Assembly (NCBI GenBank): GCA_964614915.1 | Contig: CAZTNC010000007.1 | Coordinates: 78,305-142,304 of the forward strand | Reading direction: 5' to 3' | Source: WTFY01 sp964614915 | GTDB lineage: Bacteria; Pseudomonadota; Gammaproteobacteria; UBA4575 | DNA length: 64,000 nucleotides | Shown: positions 52,932 to 63,766 of the stretch, piece after piece | How positions within the stretch are numbered: the stretch's first letter is position 1 | Layout of the letters: every line of letters begins with the position of its first letter | Made by a program: the position numbers and the translations under genes | The notes under the pieces: generated by a model | Seen by the model: the letters and a program-made list of their open reading frames with translations, nothing else | Told to the model about the DNA's origin: nothing | The model's database searches: none

Positions 52932-53911
52932 TGGCACGACTCTCATCGCTGGTATCGTCGCTGGAGCGCGCTGGGCTCAAAGGCGCACACACGCAACTGC
53001 TACAACTGGCACAGCACAGGTACGCACATCCCAGGCACCGCCACTTCGATGAGTGGCAACATCACGTTGATTCATTGCCGGAGGTTGCCCCGTCGTTCAT
53101 TGACCTCGACCGCGCGGCACCTGTGGTCGGCCGGGAGGCGGATTGTACGGACGAGCAGCATGCCTTGCTGAAACAAAGCCTGCAGGCCTTGTGCCCCTGG
53201 CGCAAGGGACCGTTCAGTGTGTTCGGCATCGACATCGATGCGGAATGGCGCAGTGACTGGAAATGGGCGCGCATTGCACCGCACCTTGGCAGTCTTCAAA
53301 ACTGCAGCGTACTGGATGTCGGTTGCGGGAACGGGTATTACGCGCTGCGCATGCAGGGCCTTGGAGCCCGGCTGGTGCTGGGCCTTGAGCCCATGTGGGT
53401 GCACGTGTTCCAGTGGTCGGTACTGCACCGGTACCTGCAGCAACCGCAACGCATCTTTGTCCTGCCCCTAAGGCTCGAGGAACTGCCGCAGGCACTGACA
53501 GGGTTCGATCTGGCGTTCTCCATGGGCGTGCTGTATCACAGCCGGCAACCCCGGGAGCATTTGGGCCATGTGTTCAAGGTATTGAGGCCGGGAGGCCGGA
53601 TTTTGCTTGAGACACTGATCATCGAGGACCGGGCTGCCGAAGCGCTGGTTCCGGTGGAGCGTTATGCCAGTATGAGAAACGTCTGGGTGATCCCAAGCTA
53701 CACCCTTCTGAAAGCCTGGCTGGTAGAAGCCGGCTTCGACCAGGTCCGGTTGCTGGATCAATCCCGGACAACGACCCAGGAACAGCGCCCGACGAACTGG
53801 ATGACCGGGCATTCTCTGGTGCATGCCCTGAACCCGAATGATCCCGGGCAGACGATCGAGGGGTACCCGGCGCCATTGCGCGCCTGCATCGTTGCAGAAA
53901 AACCGGCCTGA
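52931..53911 (+). CDS. cmoB: tRNA uridine-34 carboxymethyltransferase CmoB
   Basis: Transfers the carboxymethyl group of carboxy-SAM to 5-hydroxyuridine at tRNA position 34. 326 residues; SAM site VLDVGCGNGYYALRM, then FSMGVLYHSRQPREHL. Coupled to cmoA. Converges with fdxA, 27 bases apart, without an obvious terminator. Confidence 0.96.
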   Translation: MARLSSLVSSLERAGLKGAHTQLLQLAQHRYAHPRHRHFDEWQHHVDSLPEVAPSFIDLDRAAPVVGREADCTDEQHALLKQSLQALCPWRKGPFSVFGIDIDAEWRSDWKWARIAPHLGSLQNCSVLDVGCGNGYYALRMQGLGARLVLGLEPMWVHVFQWSVLHRYLQQPQRIFVLPLRLEELPQALTGFDLAFSMGVLYHSRQPREHLGHVFKVLRPGGRILLETLIIEDRAAEALVPVERYASMRNVWVIPSYTLLKAWLVEAGFDQVRLLDQSRTTTQEQRPTNWMTGHSLVHALNPNDPGQTIEGYPAPLRACIVAEKPA

Positions 53912-53938
53912 ATTTCAATGTCCGGTGCTGGACACGGA

Positions 53939-54262
53939 CTACTCTTCCAGATACTGGCGTTTACCCTCCACGGTCTCCCACTGACCGGCATCTTCCGGGG
54001 CCGGGATGGTGGTGGTCAGGACCGGCCACTTCAGGGACAGCCGTTCGTTGAGGAGCAGGAATTCCTGCTGTGATTCCGGCAGGTCCTCTTCGCTGTAGAT
54101 GGCATTGACCGGGCACTCCGTTTCGCACATGGCGCAGTCGATGCAGTCTTCGGGATCGATGACCAGCATGTTCGGCCCCTCATGAAAGCAGTCGACCGGA
54201 CACACTTCCACGCAGTCCGTGTACTTACACTTGATGCAGGATTCAGTGACTACGAATGTCAT
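53939..54262 (-). CDS. fdxA: 7Fe ferredoxin FdxA
   Basis: Ferredoxin of 107 residues starting MTFVVTESCIKCKYTDC. Cysteines fit a [3Fe-4S] plus [4Fe-4S] pair: CIKCKYTDCVEVCP and CIDCAMCETECP. The longer frame to 54367 is rejected because family members begin with MTFVV. Downstream of mutS on the same strand, a standard pair in gammaproteobacteria. Electron partner unknown. Confidence 0.95.
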   Translation of the reverse strand: MTFVVTESCIKCKYTDCVEVCPVDCFHEGPNMLVIDPEDCIDCAMCETECPVNAIYSEEDLPESQQEFLLLNERLSLKWPVLTTTIPAPEDAGQWETVEGKRQYLEE

Positions 54263-54367
54263 GGGATCTGGAACGGGCGAATGCTGTACCAAGCACCCAT
54301 GGTAGCAAATATGGACAGGTTCAAGAATATGCCCAGCGGGGAAGCAGGCTGCGGCAAGGCTGCGCAT

Positions 54368-56935
54368 TCATGACTGTTCACGCCCCAGGTGCTTGAGCCT
54401 GTAAAGCACCTGCAGGGCATCGTTGGGACTCAACTCATCCGGGTCCACATTTTCCAGGAATTCGATCATCGGGTGGTTCAGGCGCTCTTCGAGTCTGAGC
54501 CCCAGTTGTGCTGCAGATACGGGCTTCGTGGATTTTTCCGTGGCGTGCTCAAGTTGTCTCAGCTTGAGCCTGGCACCGGCTATCACCGATTTGGGGATGC
54601 CCGCGAGCTGGGCCACCTGCAGGCCGTAACTCTGGTTGGCAGGACCTTCCTTGACGGCATGCAGGAAGATGATCTGGTCGCCATGCTCCACCGCATCGAT
54701 GTGCACGTTGCAGATGTTCTCGAAATGCTCCGGCAACTGCGTGAGCTCGAAATAATGGGTTGCGAACAGGCTGTAGGAGCAGTTGACTGTGCTGAGGTGT
54801 TCGGCACAGGACCAGGCCAGGGAAAGTCCGTCATAGGTGCTCGTACCGCGTCCGATCTCATCCATGAGCACCAGGCTGGACGCGGTGGCATTGTTGAGGA
54901 TGTTGGCCGCTTCTGTCATCTCGACCATGAAGGTGGAGTAGCCGGCACTGAGATCGTCCGAGGCACCGATGCGTGTGTAGATGGCCTCCAGCGGACCCAG
55001 GGTGGCTGACTCGGCAGGCACGTAGCTGCCGGTATGGGCGAGCCAGCTGATCAGCGCGATCTGGCGCATGTAGGTGGATTTGCCGCCCATGTTCGGACCG
55101 GTGATGATAAGCATCTTGCGCGAGTCATCCATACAGGCATCATTGGCCGTGAAAGGGCCTTCCTGGACCTGCTCGATGACCGGATGCCTTCCCTGTTTGA
55201 TGTCGATACGGTTTTCGTCGATAAATTGCGGCCGCACGTAGTTCAGGGCCTGGGCGCGTTCTGCGAGCGTGAGCAGGGCATCCAGCTGCGAAAGCCCCAG
55301 TGCGCAGGTTCGCAAGGTGTCCAGTTCCTCGATCAGCTCATCCAGGAGCTGCTCGTAGAGGAATTTCTCCCGTTTCAGGGCACGCTCCTTGGAACTCAGC
55401 ACTTCATCTTCGAATCTTTTCAGCTCGCTCGTGATATACCTCTCGGTGTTCTTCAGGGTCTGCCTGCGGGTGTAATGTTCGGGGACCTGGTCTGCATGGG
55501 TACGCGAGACTTCGATGTAGTAGCCATGCACACGGTTGTAGGCAACCTTCAGCGATGCGATCTGGGTGGCGAGTTTCTCGCGCAGCTCAAGGTCCAGCAG
55601 GAACCGGTTGGCATCCGTGTGCATGCTGCGCAACTGGTCCAGTTCCTCGTCGCGGCCCGGACGGATGACACCGCCATCTCGAATCAGCGCAGGCGGGTCA
55701 TCGGCCAGGTTACGCTCCAGTATGGAGGTCAGTGGCTCCAGTCCATCGAGCATATGCGAGCATTCCTGCAGCAACGCCTCACTGTAATGCGCGATGGCTT
55801 TTCGAATCCCGGGAGCTGCTGCCAGGGTAGACCGCAAGGCATCGAGATCCCGGGGTTGCGCGGTGCGCAGGGCGATGCGGCTTCGGATGCGCTCAATGTC
55901 ATTCACTCCGCGCAGCCTGTCCTGCAAAGACTCGATTTCGTTGAATTCGATCAGCTGCCCGATGGCCGCGAGGCGCTTTTGCAAAACGTTCCGGTTGCGG
56001 GTCGGCTGGCATAGCCAGCCACGCAAATGGCGTGCGCCCATGGTTGATACGCTGCGGTCCAGTACACCGATGAGACTGTGCGTCTTTTGTCCGCGCGTGG
56101 ACTGCTCGATCTCCAGGTTGGCCCTCGATACGCTGTCGATCTGCAGGTACTCGTCATCCTTGTACAGCTGCAGCCCGTCGATGTGGGGTAGGGTGGATTT
56201 CTGCGTATCCTTGACGTACTGGAGCAGGGCCCCGGCAGCAGCGATCGCAAGGGGCTGTTCCTTGCATCCATAACCGCCAAGGTCATGCACTCCGAACTGC
56301 TTGCACAGGGCCGTGACCGCGCTCTCGGTCTCAAAGTGCCAGACCGGCAGGCGCCTGCATGCAATTCCGTTTTTCATCACGAGTTCGGCATCTTCAGGGA
56401 ACAACACCTCGGCGGGCTGGATGCGCTCGATCTCGCCGGCCAGCTGCGCTGTGCTGGAACAGGTCTGCACGATGAATTTGCCGGTGCTGAGGTCGAGGTA
56501 GGCCAGTCCTGCGGCGCCCTCGACTGGGCACACGGCCAGCAGGTAGTTTTCCCGGTTGTGCTCGAGCAACTGGCTCTCGGTCACCGTGCCGGGCGTGATG
56601 ATTCGGGTCACCTTGCGCTCTACCAGCCCCTTGCTGTCGGCCGGGTCGCCAACCTGGTCGCAGATCACCACCGACTCGCCCCGGCGCAGCAGTTTGATCA
56701 GGTAGTTTTCGACGGCGTGCACGGGCACACCAGCCATGGGGACCTCGTCGGCGGCATTCTTGTTTCGTGAAGTCAGGGTCAAATCCAGCAGCTTCGCAGC
56801 ATGGACGGCGTCCTCGAAGAACAGCTCGAAGAAATCACCCATGCGGTAGAACAGCAGCATGTCCGGGTGCTCGGCCTTGATGCGCAGGTACTGCTGCATC
56901 ATGGGGGTGTGTTTCACGGGGGAGCGTGCGATCAT
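54368..56935 (-). CDS. mutS: DNA mismatch repair protein MutS
   Basis: Recognises base mismatches and small loops. 855 residues. Mismatch-binding Phe-x-Glu (Phe35-Glu37, GDFFELF), connector, lever and clamp domains, then an ABC-type ATPase with Walker A GPNMGGKSTYMRQ, signature and Walker B (LVLMDEIGRGTSTYDG). Divergent from pncC over 49 bases that hold an inverted repeat. Confidence 0.97.
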   Translation of the reverse strand: MIARSPVKHTPMMQQYLRIKAEHPDMLLFYRMGDFFELFFEDAVHAAKLLDLTLTSRNKNAADEVPMAGVPVHAVENYLIKLLRRGESVVICDQVGDPADSKGLVERKVTRIITPGTVTESQLLEHNRENYLLAVCPVEGAAGLAYLDLSTGKFIVQTCSSTAQLAGEIERIQPAEVLFPEDAELVMKNGIACRRLPVWHFETESAVTALCKQFGVHDLGGYGCKEQPLAIAAAGALLQYVKDTQKSTLPHIDGLQLYKDDEYLQIDSVSRANLEIEQSTRGQKTHSLIGVLDRSVSTMGARHLRGWLCQPTRNRNVLQKRLAAIGQLIEFNEIESLQDRLRGVNDIERIRSRIALRTAQPRDLDALRSTLAAAPGIRKAIAHYSEALLQECSHMLDGLEPLTSILERNLADDPPALIRDGGVIRPGRDEELDQLRSMHTDANRFLLDLELREKLATQIASLKVAYNRVHGYYIEVSRTHADQVPEHYTRRQTLKNTERYITSELKRFEDEVLSSKERALKREKFLYEQLLDELIEELDTLRTCALGLSQLDALLTLAERAQALNYVRPQFIDENRIDIKQGRHPVIEQVQEGPFTANDACMDDSRKMLIITGPNMGGKSTYMRQIALISWLAHTGSYVPAESATLGPLEAIYTRIGASDDLSAGYSTFMVEMTEAANILNNATASSLVLMDEIGRGTSTYDGLSLAWSCAEHLSTVNCSYSLFATHYFELTQLPEHFENICNVHIDAVEHGDQIIFLHAVKEGPANQSYGLQVAQLAGIPKSVIAGARLKLRQLEHATEKSTKPVSAAQLGLRLEERLNHPMIEFLENVDPDELSPNDALQVLYRLKHLGREQS

Positions 56936-56942
56936 GACAAAA

Positions 56943-56968
56943 GTCTAACCAAGATTAAAAAATTAGAC
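56943..56968. promoter_or_regulatory. Inverted repeat in the mutS/pncC divergent promoter region
   Basis: GTCTAA (56943-56948) and TTAGAC (56963-56968) are exact complements with 14 AT-rich bases between, centred in the 49-base divergent gap. The geometry could fit a dimeric regulator. It is unlike the LexA consensus (CTG-N10-CAG). Confidence 0.35.
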
Positions 56969-56984
56969 ACCATAAAATGGTCCC

Positions 56985-57488
56985 ATGACCCAAATTCCCT
57001 CACCCGAAATTCGAACCTTGCTGCAAGCGTTTGCAGGGCAGATGACAGACCGTGGACTCAGATTGGCCACCGCGGAATCCTGCACCGGGGGGTTGCTGGC
57101 CGAGTGGATGACCACGCTGCCTGGCAGCTCCAACTGGTTCGAATGCGGCTTTGTCACCTACAGCAACGCTGCCAAGGTCAACCTGCTTCAGGTCGCACCG
57201 CAGGCCTTGGAAATTCATGGTGCCGTGAGCCCGCAGGTGGCAGAACAGATGGCAAGCGGTGCCCTGGGTGTCAGTGGCGTGGACCTGGCCGTCTCTGTGA
57301 CCGGGATTGCAGGACCAGACGGCGGCAGTGCATCAAAACCGGTCGGCACGGTGTACATCGGCATCGCCCGGCGTGACCGGCCGGTCGTCACGGCACATCG
57401 CGTGTTCGAAGGAGATCGCGATACTGTTCGAGAGCAAAGTGCGCACTTGGCACTTGTCCTTTTGATGGAGCACTGCCCCGACGGATGA
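56985..57488 (+). CDS. pncC: Nicotinamide-nucleotide amidohydrolase PncC (CinA C-terminal domain)
   Basis: Protein of 167 residues corresponding to the stand-alone CinA C-terminal domain. ATAESCTGGLLAEW near residue 28 holds the catalytic Ser/Thr region, and SVTGIAGPDGGS follows. It deamidates NMN to recycle NAD. The location directly upstream of recA is conserved in gammaproteobacteria. A larger overlapping frame (56801-57376) is not coding. Confidence 0.93.
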   Translation: MTQIPSPEIRTLLQAFAGQMTDRGLRLATAESCTGGLLAEWMTTLPGSSNWFECGFVTYSNAAKVNLLQVAPQALEIHGAVSPQVAEQMASGALGVSGVDLAVSVTGIAGPDGGSASKPVGTVYIGIARRDRPVVTAHRVFEGDRDTVREQSAHLALVLLMEHCPDG

Positions 57489-57659
57489 TGCAAACCGGAC
57501 CGGTGCATGTGCACGAAGTTTCGCGTGCAGAGGCATCCCGGTATGATAAGGTGGCAACGCTAACGATACATACTGGACAGGGTGGAAAATACCCCTTATT
57601 TCGTACGGCAGTTCCAGGCAACTTGATCAACAGGTTTTATTTGAAGTCAGAGGTGAGTA

Positions 57660-58709
<1,050 letters not shown>

Positions 58710-59201
58710 GCGTTCCATACGCGATACGGCACTTGGGCTGCTGTCAAGACGGGAACACACGCGTCTCGAGCTGGCAGGGAAACTCGAAGCGAGGGAATTC
58801 CCGGCCGCCGAAATCAAACCCCTGCTGGACGACCTGCAGCGAGAAGGTCTGCAAAGCGATGCGCGCTTTGCCGAAAGCTATGTCTATTCGCGCACGCGAC
58901 GCGGCTTCGGGCCGCTGCGAATCCGTCAGGAATTGCAGGCGCGCGGTGTCACGGAATCCCTGGTGAATGCACACGTCGACTTCAATGATCCACAGTGGCT
59001 GCAGCTGGCCTGCCAGGAATACGGGAAAAAGTTCAAGGACCCCCGGGTGGGAAGCACGAAAGAGCGGGCCCGGCGCATGCGCTACCTGCAAAACCGCGGA
59101 TTCACCGGTGATATAATCCGCCAGACCTTTGTACGATTTGAGCGGGCTGAAACAGCGTCCGGCGCTGGAGCATAGGAACGACTCCACGAGGCAGGGTGGA
59201 C

Positions 59202-61805
59202 ATGGAACACAGCGCGGAAATTCGCAACGCGTTTTTACAATTCTTTGAGCAGCACGGCCATACCGTGGTGCCGTCCGGTCCGCTGGTGCCTGCAAACGAC
59301 CCCTCCCTGCTGTTCACCAATGCCGGCATGGTGCAGTTCAAGGATGTCTTTCTCGGCAAGGAGTCCCCGGGCTACACCCGGGCCACGACCAGCCAGCGCT
59401 GTCTAAGGGCCGGGGGCAAGCACAACGATCTTGAAAATGTTGGCTATACCGCAAGGCATCACACGTTTTTCGAGATGCTGGGTAACTTCAGTTTCGGGGA
59501 TTATTTCAAGCGCGAGGCGATCCATTACGCCTGGGATTTCCTGACGCGGGTGGTCGAACTCCCCGAGGAACGCCTTTGGGTCACGGTCTATGAGGAGGAT
59601 GAGCAGGCGGCCGACATCTGGCTGAACGACATCGGTGTCAGTGCAGAGCGGTTCGCACGGATCGGCGCGACCGACAACTTCTGGGCCATGGGAGATACGG
59701 GCCCCTGCGGGCCATGCACGGAGATCTTCTATGATTTCGGTGAAAGCATAGCCGGGGGGCCACCCGGGACTGCGGATCAGGACGGGGATCGGTACGTGGA
59801 GGTATGGAACCTGGTGTTCATGCAGTATGAGCGCGATGCCAAAGGGAAGCTCACCGATTTGCCCAAGCCTTCCGTGGATACCGGCATGGGTCTTGAACGC
59901 CTGAGTACCATCCTGCAGGGCGTCACGAGTAACTACGACACCGACCTGTTCACCGGCATCATTACCCATGCAGCGGACATTGCCCAGGTGGCCGATACCG
60001 GCCAACCCTCGCTTCGCGTGGTGGCAGACCACATCCGCGCCTGCGCCTTCATGATTGTCGATGGTGTGCTGCCCTCGAACGAGGGGCGGGGCTATGTTTT
60101 GCGGCGCATCATCCGCCGCGCCGCACGCCACGGCCACAAGCTCGGCATCGAAGAGCCGTTCTTCTACAAGCTGGTGCAGCCGCTCGTGGACAGCCTGGGC
60201 AAAGCCTGCCCGGAACTTGCCGGGGCACAGGAGCGTGTGCAGGACGTGCTTCATCGAGAGGAGCGGCGTTTCGGTGACACGCTGGCCCAAGGCATGCGAA
60301 TCCTTCATGAGGAGATCACAAAGCTCACAGGGGATACTCTCCCCGGTGAAACGGTGTTCAAGCTGTACGATACCTACGGGTTTCCCAGTGACCTGACTGC
60401 CGACTTTGCCCGCGAAAAACACCTGAAAATTGATACCGCGGGGTTTGAGAAACACATGCAGGCCCAGCGCGAACGGGGCAGGCTCGCAAGCCGCTTTGAT
60501 GTCGAATACGATGCTGCGCTGGCGGTGTCGACCTCCACCGAGTTCACCGGCTATGAGAGCATGCATGCTCAGGCCACCGTGCAGGAGATCTTCGTGGACA
60601 ACGAGTCTGTCCAGGAAATCTCGCAGGGCCAGTCGGGGGGCATCATCCTGGAGAAGACCCCGTTTTATGCAGAATCCGGGGGACAGGTGGGTGACCAGGG
60701 CACGCTGGAATGCGAACAGGCGGTGTTTGAAGTCGCCGATACCCAGCAGCAAGGCGATGCCCATGTTCATTACGGCGCGCTCGCATCCGGTCGTCTTGCG
60801 CTGGGTAACACCGTGCGTGCGAAGGTTGCAACAGAACGCAGGCAGGCAACCGTGCTGAATCACTCGGCCACGCACCTGATGCATGCCGCCTTGCGTGAAG
60901 TGCTGGGCGACCATGTCGAGCAAAAGGGCTCCCTGGTGGCACCGGATCGCCTGCGCTTCGATTTCTCGCACGACGCTCCACTCGATGAAATCGAGTTGCG
61001 GCGAATCGAGGACCTGGTCAACCACCAGATCCGGTTGAATGCCGAGGCAACTGCGAAAATCATGCCGAAGGACCAGGCCTTGCATGCGGGCGCTCTAGCC
61101 CTGTTCGGGGAAAAGTATGCAGATGAGGTGCGTGTCCTGACCATCGGTGATTTCTCCATGGAGTTGTGCGGCGGTACGCACGTGAGCCGGGCAGGGGATA
61201 TTGGTGTATTCAAGATCATCTCGGAGTCCGGGATCGCATCCGGGGTGCGGCGTATTGAAGCGCTCACGGGTGATGGTGCGCTGGAGTGGATTCGCGAGAA
61301 CCAGGAGCAGCTATCCGACATTGCCGGACTGATGAAGAGTTCGAGATCGGAAGCCAAGGCCAAGGTCGGCCAGTTGCTGGAGCGCAACAGGACACTGCAA
61401 AAAGAGCTGGACCGGCTCAAGTCACGGGTGATGTCGCAGACCGGGAGTGGTCTAGCTGATCAGGCCGTAGAGGTAGAGGGCATCCAGGTGCTGGCCTGCG
61501 TGGTGGAAGGGGCTGATCCCAAATCCCTGCGCGAGACGGTGGATCAGTTGAAGGACAAGCTCGGAAGTGCCGCCATCGTGCTGGGCACGGCCCGGGATTC
61601 GAGAGTCAGCCTCGTTGCCGGGGTTACCCGCGACCAGGTACATCGAATCACCGCGGGTGAGCTTGTCAATGCCGTCGCTAAGCAGGTTGGCGGCAAGGGC
61701 GGCGGGCGTGATGACATGGCCCAGGCAGGCGGCAACCAACCGGACAGGCTTGCAGCGGCACTTGAGTCCGTGCCGGACTGGGTGCGGAACTCCCTGCAGC
61801 AATAA
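59202..61805 (+). CDS. alaS: Alanyl-tRNA synthetase
   Basis: Class II synthetase, 867 residues. Catalytic domain with TNAGMVQFKDVFLG and ARHHTFFEMLGNFSFGDYFK, editing domain with zinc motif NHSATHLMHAALR plus CGGTHVSR, coiled coil and C-terminal GKGGGRDDMAQAGG. ATG 59202 chosen; a GTG at 59196 would add two residues. Standard position after recX. Confidence 0.97.
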   Translation: MEHSAEIRNAFLQFFEQHGHTVVPSGPLVPANDPSLLFTNAGMVQFKDVFLGKESPGYTRATTSQRCLRAGGKHNDLENVGYTARHHTFFEMLGNFSFGDYFKREAIHYAWDFLTRVVELPEERLWVTVYEEDEQAADIWLNDIGVSAERFARIGATDNFWAMGDTGPCGPCTEIFYDFGESIAGGPPGTADQDGDRYVEVWNLVFMQYERDAKGKLTDLPKPSVDTGMGLERLSTILQGVTSNYDTDLFTGIITHAADIAQVADTGQPSLRVVADHIRACAFMIVDGVLPSNEGRGYVLRRIIRRAARHGHKLGIEEPFFYKLVQPLVDSLGKACPELAGAQERVQDVLHREERRFGDTLAQGMRILHEEITKLTGDTLPGETVFKLYDTYGFPSDLTADFAREKHLKIDTAGFEKHMQAQRERGRLASRFDVEYDAALAVSTSTEFTGYESMHAQATVQEIFVDNESVQEISQGQSGGIILEKTPFYAESGGQVGDQGTLECEQAVFEVADTQQQGDAHVHYGALASGRLALGNTVRAKVATERRQATVLNHSATHLMHAALREVLGDHVEQKGSLVAPDRLRFDFSHDAPLDEIELRRIEDLVNHQIRLNAEATAKIMPKDQALHAGALALFGEKYADEVRVLTIGDFSMELCGGTHVSRAGDIGVFKIISESGIASGVRRIEALTGDGALEWIRENQEQLSDIAGLMKSSRSEAKAKVGQLLERNRTLQKELDRLKSRVMSQTGSGLADQAVEVEGIQVLACVVEGADPKSLRETVDQLKDKLGSAAIVLGTARDSRVSLVAGVTRDQVHRITAGELVNAVAKQVGGKGGGRDDMAQAGGNQPDRLAAALESVPDWVRNSLQQ

Positions 61806-61881
61806 CACGCATCGTAGCGCGCACAACCGGGCGTGCTAAGATTCATCAAAACACCTCCACGAGTGAACAGGGATTGAACCT

Positions 61882-63105
61882 ATGGCCTTGATAGTACAAA
61901 AGTATGGCGGCACCTCGGTCGGCTCGATCGAACGCATTGAGGCCGTGGCTGAAAAGGTGATCGCGAGCAAAAACCAGGGACACAAGGTAGTCGTGGTTGT
62001 TTCTGCCATGAGTGGTGAAACCAATCGCCTGATGGGACTGGCCAACGAGGTGCAGGGACAGGTGGCCCACGGGCGTGAACTCGACGTGCTGCTGTCCACC
62101 GGTGAGCAGGTGACCATCGCACTGCTGGCCATGGCCCTGCAGAGGCGTAACTGTGCCGCGATCTCATCCACGGGGGCACAGCTCAACATCCGCACCGACA
62201 ACATGTTCAACAAGGCTCGTATCCAGAATATCGATGCCTCGCGCCTGCATCGCGCACTGGATGCAGGAAAAGTGGTGGTGGTGGCAGGCTTCCAGGGCGT
62301 AGATGACGAAGGCAATATCACCACGCTGGGACGGGGCGGCTCGGATACGACCGCCGTGGCGGTGGCCGCAGCGATCAAGGCCGATGAATGCCAGATCTAC
62401 ACCGATGTGGACGGGGTCTACACGACCGACCCGAGGGTTGAGCCCAATGCGAGGCGGCTGGACTGCATTACGTTTGAAGAGATGCTGGAGATGGCCAGCC
62501 TCGGCTCCAAGGTGCTGCAAATCCGTGCAGTGGAATTTGCCGGCAAGTATGATGTCCCACTGCGTGTGCTTTCCACTTTTTCAGAGGGACCCGGTACCCT
62601 TATAACCCTGGAGGACGACAGCATGGAAGACCCGCTTGTATCAGGAATAGCCTTCAATCGAGACGAGGCCCAGTTGACGGTCAAGGGGGTGCCTGACCGG
62701 CCGGGCGTGGCTGCACACATCCTGGGTCCGATCGCCGATGAAAACATCGAAGTGGACATGATTGTACAGAACGTGGGTTCGGACGAGACCACGGATTTCA
62801 CCTTCACTGTGCACAGAAATGACTATGAAAGATGTATGAAAGTGCTTGAAAGTACAGTGATTGATCTTGGCGGTGGCGAGGTCGGCGGCGATCCGCACAT
62901 CGTAAAGTTGTCCCTGGTGGGTGTGGGGATGAGGTCCCATGCAGGAATTGCGAGTAGAATGTTTACAGCGTTGGCGCAGGAGAAGATCAATATCCGGATG
63001 ATTTCCACCTCGGAGATCAAGATTTCTGTCGTGGTGGAGGAAAAATATCTGGAACTGGGAGTACGCGTGCTGCATGAAGCATTTGAATTGGACCAGGAAA
63101 AATAG
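61882..63105 (+). CDS. lysC: Aspartate kinase
   Basis: First step of the aspartate-family amino acids, 407 residues. Kinase motif MALIVQKYGGTSVGS at the N-terminus, GRGGSDTTAVAVAAAI, and two ACT domains in the C-terminal 150 residues that bind lysine/threonine. A second internal start for a beta subunit, as seen in class II aspartate kinases of this length, could exist but was not resolved. Usual alaS-lysC-csrA order. Confidence 0.96.
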   Translation: MALIVQKYGGTSVGSIERIEAVAEKVIASKNQGHKVVVVVSAMSGETNRLMGLANEVQGQVAHGRELDVLLSTGEQVTIALLAMALQRRNCAAISSTGAQLNIRTDNMFNKARIQNIDASRLHRALDAGKVVVVAGFQGVDDEGNITTLGRGGSDTTAVAVAAAIKADECQIYTDVDGVYTTDPRVEPNARRLDCITFEEMLEMASLGSKVLQIRAVEFAGKYDVPLRVLSTFSEGPGTLITLEDDSMEDPLVSGIAFNRDEAQLTVKGVPDRPGVAAHILGPIADENIEVDMIVQNVGSDETTDFTFTVHRNDYERCMKVLESTVIDLGGGEVGGDPHIVKLSLVGVGMRSHAGIASRMFTALAQEKINIRMISTSEIKISVVVEEKYLELGVRVLHEAFELDQEK

Positions 63106-63183
63106 AGGAGAACATCAGTAGCGCATAATGCAAACACCATAACGGCTTTGGTAGGGAAATAACCGGAGTAGCCGCCCCGGGGC

Positions 63184-63208
63184 ATCACAACAAGGGAGAT
63201 GTCGTGAT
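63184..63208 (+). promoter_or_regulatory. Predicted CsrA-binding hairpin in the csrA leader
   Basis: ATCAC (63184-63188) pairs with GTGAT (63204-63208); after an A-C mismatch ACA pairs with TGT, leaving a 7-base loop AGGGAGA with GGA exposed. This is the classic CsrA target shape; ACAAGGGAGATGT resembles the SELEX consensus ACARGGAUGU. Further GGA motifs follow at 63115-63117 offset (63215-63217), 63220-63222 and in the Shine-Dalgarno (63246-63248). Confidence 0.55.
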
Positions 63209-63257
63209 TCGCAGGGAGCGGACAAATAACAAAATGGACTATTAAGGAGACACGGGA

Positions 63258-63449
63258 ATGCTGATTTTGACCAGGAGAGTCGGCGAGACGCTGATGATCG
63301 GAGATGATGTCACAGTCACTGTGTTGGGCGTGAAAGGCAACCAGGTTCGAATAGGTGTCAATGCACCCCGAGATGTCGCAGTGCACCGTGAAGAAATTTA
63401 CGAGAGGATCAGGCACGAGAAGACACAGGCAGGCGAATCCACCGATTGA
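63258..63449 (+). CDS. csrA: Carbon storage regulator CsrA
   Basis: RNA-binding post-transcriptional regulator of 63 residues. MLILTRRVGETLMIGDDV start and the C-terminal VAVHREEIYERI (Arg critical for RNA binding) are typical. AAGGAG at 63244-63249 precedes the ATG. The leader contains a hairpin with GGA in the loop, suggesting autoregulation. In many relatives a tRNA-Ser follows; none is seen here. Confidence 0.97.
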   Translation: MLILTRRVGETLMIGDDVTVTVLGVKGNQVRIGVNAPRDVAVHREEIYERIRHEKTQAGESTD

Positions 63450-63463
63450 TATCTCGCCCATGG

Positions 63464-63487
63464 CGGCAGCGACTGCCGAGGTTTTTT
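63464..63487 (+). terminator. Rho-independent terminator of csrA
   Basis: Perfect stem CGGCAG-CGA-CTGCCG (63464-63478) followed after AGG by six T (63482-63487), 15 bases past the csrA stop. Confidence 0.85.
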
Positions 63488-63766
63488 GCGAGACCGCGTG
63501 CGGGCTTCATTTATATGCCCGCCCATACTGTTCCTACACTCCGCTGGATATTTTGATCCGGTGCCCCCTTTTATCCCGTTGAGGACTCACTACTTCGGAA
63601 TACAATTCTCCCTTGCAGATGGTTCTCGGAATGGCACCGGGGTATCTGCTGAACGGGCAAGGACATGCAGGGTCATGGGAAGTGAATCCCGGGAAGGGCC
63701 TGCAATTCTCATGTGTTTCACAACGTGATATTCTGGGTCGCATCACCAGCACAGCAGGAGTCCGGT
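63488..63766. other. Non-coding interval between csrA terminator and ammonium transporter
   Basis: About 280 bases with only short, unconvincing reading frames. No tRNA, repeat or clear promoter was found. An AGGAG at 63756-63760 belongs to the next gene. Confidence 0.5.

Noticed and set aside
59403..61085. 560-codon open frame on the minus strand inside alaS
   Set aside because: Lies entirely antisense to a certain alaS; long antisense frames are common in GC-rich codon use, and the translation has no family features.
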